Of a stretch of DNA of 5,111 nucleotides, positions 1-5,111 are shown in pieces. A model generated the notes under the pieces. It was not told the DNA's origin, ran no database searches, and worked only from the letters and a program-made list of their open reading frames with translations. Position numbers and translations under genes: made by a program. The first letter of the stretch is position 1. Each line of letters begins with the position of its first letter. This DNA comes from JAHEFX01 sp964614585 (GTDB taxonomy: Bacteria; Actinomycetota; Acidimicrobiia; Spongiisociales; JAENVV01): the NCBI GenBank assembly GCA_964614585.1, contig CAZTLW010000153.1, positions 1-5,111 on the forward strand, read 5' to 3'.

Positions 1-88
1 CGGCTCCCCCCTCCCACTCCGCTTCGCTCCGTGGGTCCCATCCCCCCTGCGGGGGGATCTCCCAAGACGGGCACCTCCAGACTTGCAT
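1..88 (-). CDS. Possible divergent small ORF, open at the window edge (WEIPPxGGWDP micropeptide)
   Basis: On the minus strand an ATG at 88-86 follows directly after an in-frame stop (91-89) and opens a frame that runs at least 29 codons to the window edge. Nine bases upstream of the ATG is AGGAGAG (104-98 on the minus strand), a good Shine-Dalgarno match. The predicted peptide begins MQVWRCPSWEIPPQGGWDP and continues to a WEGG motif, so it shares WEIPPxGGWDP...WEGG with the small frame between argG and argH. The shared part is entirely the 58-bp repeat, which is open in all three frames on that strand, so the similarity may be a by-product of DNA-level repetition. The proposed start also sits on the -35 element of the argC promoter, which argues against strong expression of both. 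The function is unknown. Confidence 0.25.
   Translation of the reverse strand, partial: MQVWRCPSWEIPPQGGWDPRSEAEWEGGA
6..63 (-). repeat. 58-bp two-hairpin repeat element, copy 1 (outward-facing, upstream of argC)
   Basis: Read on the minus strand, this copy matches positions 5017-5074 on the plus strand. A 31-bp core (63 to 33) has one mismatch, a 16-bp middle (32-17) differs at 9 positions, and an 11-bp tail (16-6) is identical. The core contains a perfect hairpin: ATCCCCCC (40-47), loop TGC, GGGGGGAT (51-58). The second part can fold as CCCAC (13-17) with GTGGG (31-35) around a 13-nt interior. There is no T-run after either stem, so an intrinsic terminator is not obvious. I infer a dispersed structured repeat rather than a gene-specific element, because two copies of the same length and architecture occur in this short window. 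The family is not one I can name. Confidence 0.8.
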
Positions 89-111
89 TCAATCACACTC
101 TCCTGCATACT
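83..111 (+). promoter_or_regulatory. Predicted argC operon promoter (leaderless)
   Basis: TTGCAT at 83-88 resembles a -35 box (4 of 6 matches to TTGACA). CATACT at 106-111 resembles a -10 box (4 of 6 matches to TATAAT). The spacer is exactly 17 bp. Seven bases downstream of the -10 lies A119, the first base of the argC ATG, so this promoter would give a leaderless mRNA. That agrees with the absence of any purine-rich ribosome binding site before argC. This is also the most AT-rich part of the upstream region. The assignment is inferred from spacing and similarity only. Confidence 0.6.
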
Positions 112-118
112 CATGCAG
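103..118 (+). promoter_or_regulatory. ARG box: predicted ArgR operator
   Basis: CTGCAT-ACTC-ATGCAG is a perfect palindrome with 6-bp arms and a 4-bp centre, the size and TGCAT/ATGCA composition expected of actinomycete ARG boxes. It overlaps the predicted -10 and ends one base before the argC ATG, so bound ArgR would block RNA polymerase. A second TGCAT at 84-88, exactly 20 bp upstream of the first arm, may mark a weaker adjacent half-box (83-98), since ArgR hexamers commonly bind paired boxes about two helical turns apart. The second arm of that box is poor. The repressor gene itself is in this operon (3323-3778), so autoregulation is implied. Confidence 0.7.
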
Positions 119-1144
119 ATGCAGGTCGCCGTCCTCGGTGCCTCCGGCTACGCCGGGGGCGAGCTCATCCGTCTCCTCGATGCCCATCCCGGTTTCCAGC
201 CGACCTATCTGGGGGCCCACTCCCAGGCCGGTCGGCGGCTGGGGGAGGTGCATCCCCACCTCGCGGACGGTGACCGGGTGCTCCAACCCAACGATCCCGA
301 ACTCCTGGGCGACGAGACCGACCTCGTCTTCCTCGCCCTGCCCCACGGCGCCTCGGCGGACATCGGCGTCGAACTCGCCGCCGCCGGGATGCTCGTCGTC
401 GACCTCGGCAGCGACCTCCGACTCGACAGCGCCGAACGGTACTTCGAGGCCTACGGCACCGCCCATCCGTTCCCCGATCTCCTCGAGGAGTGGGTGTACG
501 GCCTCCCCGAGCTCTTCGACGTCACCGGCGCGGCCACCGTCGCCGCCCCGGGGTGCTACCCGACGACCGCCGTCGTCGGCCTCGCTCCGGTGCTGGCCGC
601 CCACCTCGCCGACCCCACCCAGATCACGGTGTCGGCGATGTCGGGCGTGACCGGCGCCGGCCGCCAACTCGCCGACCACCTGCTCTTCGGTGCCGTGGAC
701 GAGGGGGTCGTCGCCTACGGCGTGGGCAACCACCGGCACCGGCCCGAGATGGAGATGGCGCTCGAGGCGACGACCGGCCTCGAGGAGGTGTCGATCTCGT
801 TCACCCCCCACCTCGTGCCCATGCAGCGCGGCATCGTCGCCACCGCCACGGCGCCCGTCGGCCACCCGGTGGGACGCGACGAACTCCTCGACACGCTCCG
901 GGATGCCTACGTGGCCAGCCCCTTCGTCGACGTCGTCGACGTGCCGCCGCAGTCGCGGTGGACGGTCGGCTCGAACAAGGTCCTCGTCACCGCCTACGTC
1001 GACGCCCACGCCGACCGCATCATCGTGGTCTCGGCCCTCGACAACCTGCTGAAGGGCGCCGCCGGCCAGGCGATCCAGGCCGCCAACCTCATGACCGCCC
1101 AGGACGAGACCACCGGCCTGCCGACCAGCGGGTGGATGCCGTGA
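119..1144 (+). CDS. argC: N-acetyl-gamma-glutamyl-phosphate reductase
   Basis: ArgC is the cytoplasmic NADPH-dependent enzyme that reduces N-acetylglutamyl-5-phosphate to the semialdehyde, the third step of ornithine synthesis. The 341-residue protein is of normal length. The dinucleotide-binding loop GASGYAGGEL is at residues 7-16, the catalytic cysteine is C146 in PGCYPTT, and the catalytic histidine is H207 in GNHRHRPE. LDNLLKGAAGQA lies near residues 307-318, and the protein ends GLPTSGWMP, typical of the family. I chose ATG 119 because MQVAVLGASGYAG fits the usual N-terminus, it is the predicted transcription start, and no ribosome binding site precedes it. ATG 113 (two residues longer) is possible. 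A TTG at 83 would place the promoter and operator inside the gene and is unlikely. It is the first gene of the operon, 52 bp before argJ. Confidence 0.96.
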   Translation: MQVAVLGASGYAGGELIRLLDAHPGFQPTYLGAHSQAGRRLGEVHPHLADGDRVLQPNDPELLGDETDLVFLALPHGASADIGVELAAAGMLVVDLGSDLRLDSAERYFEAYGTAHPFPDLLEEWVYGLPELFDVTGAATVAAPGCYPTTAVVGLAPVLAAHLADPTQITVSAMSGVTGAGRQLADHLLFGAVDEGVVAYGVGNHRHRPEMEMALEATTGLEEVSISFTPHLVPMQRGIVATATAPVGHPVGRDELLDTLRDAYVASPFVDVVDVPPQSRWTVGSNKVLVTAYVDAHADRIIVVSALDNLLKGAAGQAIQAANLMTAQDETTGLPTSGWMP

Positions 1145-1151
1145 TCCCGGG

Positions 1152-1183
1152 TACGACGGTACGACGGTACGACGGTACGACGG
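1152..1183 (+). repeat. Tandem repeat, TACGACGG x4, in the argC-argJ gap
   Basis: Four perfect, contiguous copies of the 8-mer TACGACGG fill 32 of the 52 bases between the argC stop and the argJ start, with two more bases (GG, 1150-1151) of a partial unit upstream. On the minus strand the unit reads GTACCGTC, which shares GTACCG with the 7-mer array in the argJ-argB gap. The array ends just before the argJ ribosome binding site (AGAGG, 1187-1191). Such an array could vary in copy number by replication slippage. Nothing suggests that it codes. Confidence 0.95.
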
Positions 1184-1196
1184 ACCAGAGGCCACG

Positions 1197-2351
1197 GTGA
1201 TCACACATCCTCTGGGGTTTCGGGCTGCGGGCGGGCATGTCGGCATCAAGGTCGACGGGTCGGCGGACCTCGCCCTCGTGGCCGCCACCGCCCCCGTGCC
1301 GGCGGCGGCCGTGTTCACCACCAACTCGGCGGCTGCCCCGCCCGTGATCCTCAGTCGCCGTCACGCCTCCGACGGGATGGCGCAGGCAGTGGTCCTCAAC
1401 TCCGGCTGTGCCAACGCCGGCACCGGGACCGACGGCGCCGACCACGCCCGGCGCATGGCCGAGCGCACTGCCGCCGCCCTGGGCTGTCAGCCCGAGGCGG
1501 TGCTCGTCGCCTCGACGGGCCCCATCGGCCCCCGCCTGCCCATCGAGGCGGTGGAGGCGGGCATCGACCGCCTCGCCGGCGAGCTCGCCGACGGTCCCGA
1601 GGCCGCCAAGGCGGCGGCGCTGGGCATCCTCACCACCGACACCTTCCCCAAGTCGAGCCACCTCGATGCCGACGGCTGGCGGATCGGCGGGATCGGGAAG
1701 GGGGCGGCGATGTGCCGGCCCGACATGGCGACGATGCTGGCGGTCCTCACCACCGATGCGGTCCTCGACCCGGCAGGTGCCGACGCCGCCCTCCGCGCCT
1801 CGGTCGGACCCACGTTCAACAGCCTCAACATCGACGGCTGCACCTCGACGAACGACATGGTCGTCCTGCTGGCCTCCGGGGCGTCAGGGGTGACGCCGGA
1901 CCCGGCCGCCTTCACCGAGGGACTCGGCAACGTCTGCGAGAGCCTCGCCCGCCAGATGGCCCGGGACGGCGAGGAGACGACCCGGGTCGTCGACGTCGTG
2001 GTGGACGGAGCGGTCGACGTCGCCAGTGCCCGGGCGCTGGGGCTGGCCATCACCGACTCCGACCTGGTGCGGTCGTCGTTCTTCGGCGGCGACCCGAACT
2101 GGGGCCGGATCCTGCAGGCGATGGGCCAGTCGGGGCTGCCGATCGACCCCGACGCGGTGGCGGTCAGCTACGAGGGCGAACCGGTGGCGGTCGGCGGCGT
2201 CGAGGTCGACTTCGACCGGGCGGCGCTGCGGGCACGCCTCGGTGGCGACTTCCTGGTCGAGGTGAAGGTGGGCGAGGGCCCCGGCCGCGCCCGCATCATC
2301 GCCGCCGACCTGACGCCCGGCTACGTCGAGTTCAACGGGGCGCCGTCGTGA
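1197..2351 (+). CDS. argJ: Ornithine acetyltransferase / N-acetylglutamate synthase
   Basis: ArgJ transfers the acetyl group of N-acetylornithine to glutamate, releasing ornithine and regenerating N-acetylglutamate. Some members also use acetyl-CoA, and the sequence alone does not tell which type this is. The 384-residue precursor has the family layout: GFRAAGGHVGIK at the N-terminus, FTTN near residue 40, VLNSGCANAGTG near 66-77, the oxyanion-hole motif STGPIG near 106-111, and the self-cleavage site MATML. Cleavage is expected between A178 and T179, which makes T179 the N-terminal nucleophile of the beta chain. NSLNIDGCTSTND and GGDPNWGRI are also present. The GTG start is preceded by AGAGG (1187-1191) at 5-base spacing and gives the expected N-terminus. 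The cleavage region reads KGAAMCRPD, slightly unlike the common KGxGMIxPx, and the protein ends FNGAPS rather than the frequent YTS/YTT-like ending. Confidence 0.96.
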   Translation: MITHPLGFRAAGGHVGIKVDGSADLALVAATAPVPAAAVFTTNSAAAPPVILSRRHASDGMAQAVVLNSGCANAGTGTDGADHARRMAERTAAALGCQPEAVLVASTGPIGPRLPIEAVEAGIDRLAGELADGPEAAKAAALGILTTDTFPKSSHLDADGWRIGGIGKGAAMCRPDMATMLAVLTTDAVLDPAGADAALRASVGPTFNSLNIDGCTSTNDMVVLLASGASGVTPDPAAFTEGLGNVCESLARQMARDGEETTRVVDVVVDGAVDVASARALGLAITDSDLVRSSFFGGDPNWGRILQAMGQSGLPIDPDAVAVSYEGEPVAVGGVEVDFDRAALRARLGGDFLVEVKVGEGPGRARIIAADLTPGYVEFNGAPS

Positions 2352-2354
2352 ATG

Positions 2355-2369
2355 GCTCGCTGCGCTCGC
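2355..2369 (+). repeat. Short direct repeat GCTCGC-TGC-GCTCGC
   Basis: Two copies of GCTCGC (2355-2360 and 2364-2369) are separated by TGC just after the argJ stop. On the minus strand it reads GCGAGCGCAGCGAGC, similar in style to the GGAGCGAAGCGGAG segment in the middle of the upstream 58-bp repeat (minus strand, about 30-17). It may be a fragment of the same class of intergenic repeat, but it is too short to be sure. Confidence 0.5.
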
Positions 2370-2370
2370 C

Positions 2371-2405
2371 GTACCGGGTACCGGGTATCGAGTATCGGGT
2401 ACCCC
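2371..2405 (+). repeat. Imperfect 7-bp tandem repeat (GTAYCGR x5) in the argJ-argB gap
   Basis: GTACC or GTATC recurs with exact 7-base periodicity at 2371, 2378, 2385, 2392 and 2399. The units are GTACCGG, GTACCGG, GTATCGA, GTATCGG and GTACCCC. The array occupies about half of the 73-bp gap. Because GTAC is self-complementary, GGGTACC (2376-2382) can pair with GGTACCC (2398-2404) as a 7-bp stem with a 15-base loop. The argB ribosome binding site lies just downstream and outside the array. Confidence 0.9.
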
Positions 2406-2411
2406 GGCCCG

Positions 2412-2417
2412 CAGGGG
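2412..2417 (+). promoter_or_regulatory. argB ribosome binding site
   Basis: CAGGGG ends 7 bases before the argB ATG at 2425 and supports that start. CCCC at 2402-2405, the end of the 7-mer array, could pair with the GGGG of this site (2414-2417) in a weak 4-bp stem, so the array might modestly affect argB translation. That last point is speculative. Confidence 0.55.
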
Positions 2418-2424
2418 CGCTCGC

Positions 2425-3333
2425 ATGACCAACCGCGCACCCAGTCCGCAGCGGACGCGGATCGCCGCCACCATGGGCAAGGCGCGCATCCTCATGGAGG
2501 CGATGCCCTACATCCGGCGCTTCGCCGGGGCCACCGTCGTCATCAAGTACGGCGGGTCGGCGATGGTCGACCCCGACCTGCAGGACTCGTTCGCCGCCGA
2601 CGTCACCCTCCTGTCCCTGGTCGGGCTCCGGCCCGTGATCGTCCATGGCGGCGGGCCCCAGATCTCCGCCGCCATGGAGCGGGCCGGCATCGAGCCGGTC
2701 TGGGTGGATGGCCTCCGGGTCACCGACGAGGCGACCATCGGCGTCGTGCAGGAGGTGCTGGCGGGCACCGTCAACCCGTCGATCGTGCGGCTGCTGGTGG
2801 GGCACGGCGCCCGGGCGGTGGGCATGACCGGCATCGACGGTGGCCTCCTGACCGCCGAGCCCCGCGACCCGAGGCTCGGCTTCGTCGGGCGGGTCACGGC
2901 GGTCGACACCGATCTCGTCGACGGCCTCCTCGGCGCCGGGGTCGTGCCCGTCATCGCCCCGGTCGCTCGGGGCATCGACGGCGAGGTCTACAACCTCAAC
3001 GCCGACACCGCCGCCGCCGCCATCGCCCGCGAGCTCGACGCCGACAAGCTCGTCTACCTCACCGACGTCGAGGGCATCTACGGCGACCCCGAGCGCCCCG
3101 AGACCCTCATCTCCCGCCTGCGGGTCGACGAGGCCGAGGCGCTGCTGCCGAGCCTCGGCGGCGGGATGCGGCCCAAGGTGGAGTCCTGCATCCACGCCCT
3201 CGCCGGCGGGGTGGCCCAGACCCACATCCTCGACGGCCGCATCCAGCACTCGATCCTCCTCGAGGTGTTCACCCCCGAGGGGATCGGCACCATGATCACC
3301 GGCCCCGAGTGGACCCCGCTCCATGGCGGTTGA
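2425..3333 (+). CDS. argB: Acetylglutamate kinase, arginine-sensitive type
   Basis: ArgB phosphorylates N-acetylglutamate with ATP, the committed and usually feedback-controlled step. The 302-residue protein belongs to the amino acid kinase family: IKYGGSAM at 40-47 with catalytic K41, VHGGGPQI at 73-80, NLNADTAAAAIA at 190-201, the nucleotide-site segment LTDVEGIYGDP at 212-222, and GGGMRPKV at 245-252. It has the N-terminal helix (about residues 10-33, ending MPYIRRFAG) and the C-terminal LEVFTPEGIGTMI (279-291). In this family these mark hexameric kinases inhibited by arginine, so I infer feedback inhibition. ATG 2425 is supported by CAGGGG 7 bases upstream and keeps the whole regulatory helix. 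The gene is separated from argJ by a repeat-filled 73-bp gap. Its last 11 bases overlap argR directly, with no argD or argF between. Confidence 0.96.
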   Translation: MTNRAPSPQRTRIAATMGKARILMEAMPYIRRFAGATVVIKYGGSAMVDPDLQDSFAADVTLLSLVGLRPVIVHGGGPQISAAMERAGIEPVWVDGLRVTDEATIGVVQEVLAGTVNPSIVRLLVGHGARAVGMTGIDGGLLTAEPRDPRLGFVGRVTAVDTDLVDGLLGAGVVPVIAPVARGIDGEVYNLNADTAAAAIARELDADKLVYLTDVEGIYGDPERPETLISRLRVDEAEALLPSLGGGMRPKVESCIHALAGGVAQTHILDGRIQHSILLEVFTPEGIGTMITGPEWTPLHGG

Positions 3334-3774
3334 GCAGCGGCTGCTGGTGGTGCGTCGCCTGCTCGACACCCACGAGGTGGCGAGTCAGGAACGGCTCGTC
3401 GACCTGTTGGCCGCCGAGGGGTTCGAGGTGACCCAGGCCACGGTCAGCCGCGACCTGCAGCGGCTCGGGGCCGTCAAGATCCGCACCGGCGGGACGACCC
3501 GCTACGCCATCCCCGTCGACACGTCGGACGACCCGGCCAGCGAGCTGTCCCGGGTGCTCGCCACCCGGGCCCGGGCGATGGTGCCCTCGGGGAACCTGCT
3601 CGTGGTGCGAACCGGCAGCGGGGCTGCCCAATTCGTCGCCGCCGCCATCGACGCCGTCGGGCACCCGGCGGTGGCCGGTTCGGTGGCCGGCGACGACACC
3701 ATCATCGTGGTGGCGGCCGAGGGCCGCTCGGGCCACGACCTCCTCCAGACCTTCGAAGCGATCGGAGCCGAAGC

Positions 3775-3778
<4 letters not shown>
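3323..3778 (+). CDS. argR: Arginine repressor
   Basis: ArgR is a cytoplasmic hexameric regulator that, with arginine bound, represses arginine biosynthesis genes by binding ARG boxes. The 151-residue product is slightly short but complete. The N-terminal winged helix-turn-helix carries QERLVDLLAAEGFEVTQATV (22-41) followed by SRDLQRLGAVKIR (42-54), with the SRD recognition region at 42-44. The C-terminal oligomerisation and arginine-binding domain has GSGAAQFVAAAID (98-110) and AGDDTIIVV (122-130), whose paired aspartates D124 and D125 are the expected arginine contacts. The start overlaps the argB end by 11 bases, with only a weak upstream site (GAGTGGA, 3307-3313), so expression probably depends on translational coupling to argB. 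The 3' end overlaps argG by four bases (ATGA). The likely target is the palindrome at 103-118, giving autorepression. Confidence 0.95.
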
Positions 3779-4976
<1,198 letters not shown>

Positions 4977-4977
<1 letters not shown>

Positions 4978-5105
4978 TGGTGCTGGGGAATCCCCGCGAA
5001 GGTGGGTGGCGGTTCTGGGAGATCCCCCCGGAGGGGGGATGGGACCCGCCGGCCGGAGGCCGGTGGGAGGGGGGCGGCGAAGCCCCGGCCGGGGACCTGC
5101 CGTGA
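4977..5105 (+). CDS. Possible 42-aa small ORF bridging argG and argH
   Basis: An ATG sharing its A with the argG stop (TGATG, 4975-4979) opens a 42-codon frame ending at TGA 5103-5105, which overlaps the probable argH GTG start (GTGA, 5102-5105). GGAGAGGG (4963-4970) lies 6 bases before the ATG, a good ribosome binding site. The peptide is rich in Gly, Pro, Trp and Glu, with no cysteine, no transmembrane segment and no domain I recognise. It contains WEIPPEGGWDP and WEGGG. It reads straight through the 58-bp repeat and shares its frame with the divergent small ORF at 88-1. It may be a real micropeptide, or a translated spacer that keeps ribosomes moving from argG to argH across a repeat insertion. 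I cannot choose between these from sequence alone. Confidence 0.4.
5017..5074 (+). repeat. 58-bp two-hairpin repeat element, copy 2 (argG-argH junction)
   Basis: This is the inverted counterpart of 6-63: 41 of 42 bases agree in the two flanking blocks (5017-5047 and 5064-5074), and 7 of 16 agree in the middle (5048-5063). The first hairpin is ATCCCCCC (5022-5029), loop GGA, GGGGGGAT (5033-5040). The second is a 10-bp stem pairing 5045-5054 with 5058-5067, including one G-T wobble and again a GGA loop. The middle differs from copy 1 in sequence but keeps its length and the outer CCC/GGG pairing, as expected of an element constrained by structure. It sits within the operon, between two genes that are usually close together. 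Confidence 0.85.
5071..5094 (+). repeat. Additional GC palindromes before argH
   Basis: GGGGC (5071-5075) can pair with GCCCC (5082-5086) around a 6-base loop, and CCCCGGCCGGGG (5083-5094) is a perfect 12-bp palindrome. These are mutually exclusive folds immediately upstream of the probable argH start, and the GGGG of the palindrome is also the only candidate argH ribosome binding site. Together with GGGGAATCCCC (4985-4995), the whole argG-argH spacer is densely structured. Confidence 0.6.
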
Positions 5106-5111
5106 CCCTCT
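5102..5111 (+). CDS. argH: Start of probable argininosuccinate lyase (3' truncated by the window)
   Basis: GTG at 5102 opens a frame coding Met-Thr-Leu and then a T, consistent with the MTLWxGRF-like N-terminus common in ArgH. It overlaps the stop of the 42-codon frame by four bases (GTGA) and has GGGGAC (5091-5096) 5 bases upstream. ArgH cleaves argininosuccinate to arginine and fumarate and normally follows argG in argRGH clusters, so context carries most of the weight. Only ten bases are visible, so the identification is provisional. Confidence 0.55.

Noticed and set aside
83..118. TTG at 83 as the argC start, giving a 12-residue N-terminal extension
   Set aside because: It would put the -10, ARG box and probable transcription start inside the coding region. 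The added residues do not resemble an ArgC N-terminus, whereas starting at 119 gives the normal one.
1152..2405. CRISPR array
   Set aside because: The repeats are 7-8 bp units without spacers, and no cas genes are present.
3323..3333. Frameshift or assembly error at the argB-argR overlap hiding lost genes
   Set aside because: ArgB keeps its complete C-terminal signature and ArgR its complete N-terminal domain, so the 11-bp overlap is natural.
89..3736. Long open frames on the minus strand opposite argC, argJ, argB and argR (several hundred codons)
   Set aside because: They are antisense shadows typical of GC-rich codon bias. They are dominated by Gly, Arg, Asp and His runs, show no recognisable domains, and lie opposite clearly functional genes.
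5022..5067. Intrinsic terminator after argG
   Set aside because: The stems are strong, but no T-run follows either one and argH appears to begin about 35 bases later, so full termination would separate the operon.

Overview
The window is a GC-rich (roughly 70% by eye) stretch of bacterial chromosome carrying an arginine biosynthesis operon, all on the + strand: argC (119-1144), argJ (1197-2351), argB (2425-3333), argR (3323-3778), argG (3775-4977) and the first bases of a probable argH (from 5102). An ArgR-type repressor gene inside an argCJB...RGH cluster, high GC, GTG starts and an apparently leaderless first gene point to an actinomycete-like organism (Actinomycetota). Acidimicrobiia is my best guess, but nothing in the window proves the class.

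Layout. Positions 1-118 hold a 58-bp structured repeat (6-63, outward-facing) and a compact promoter/operator: a -35-like TTGCAT, a 17-bp spacer, a -10-like CATACT, and a perfect 6-4-6 palindrome that looks like an ARG box. The promoter geometry predicts transcription starting at the argC ATG. ArgC, ArgJ, ArgB and ArgG are full length with their key motifs. The gaps argC-argJ (52 bp) and argJ-argB (73 bp) each contain a short tandem repeat, 8-mer x4 and 7-mer x5. From argB to argG the genes overlap by 11 and 4 bp. Between argG and argH lies a 124-bp insert that contains a second copy of the 58-bp repeat in inverted orientation. A 42-codon reading frame spans this insert exactly, coupled to both neighbours (TGATG and GTGA junctions).

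Pathway. ArgJ makes N-acetylglutamate by transferring acetyl from N-acetylornithine. ArgB phosphorylates it and ArgC reduces the product to the semialdehyde. ArgJ later releases ornithine. ArgG and ArgH convert citrulline and aspartate to arginine. ArgR plus arginine should repress the operon at the box upstream of argC, and ArgB has the features of an arginine-feedback-inhibited kinase. The aminotransferase (argD) and ornithine carbamoyltransferase (argF), often found between argB and argR in actinomycetes, are absent here and must be encoded elsewhere.

The enzymes are conventional. The unusual material is non-coding or micro-coding: the near-identical 58-bp two-hairpin elements flanking the cluster in inverted orientation, the similar micropeptides they would encode (WEIPPxGGWDP...WEGG), and the GTAC-rich tandem repeats in the internal gaps.
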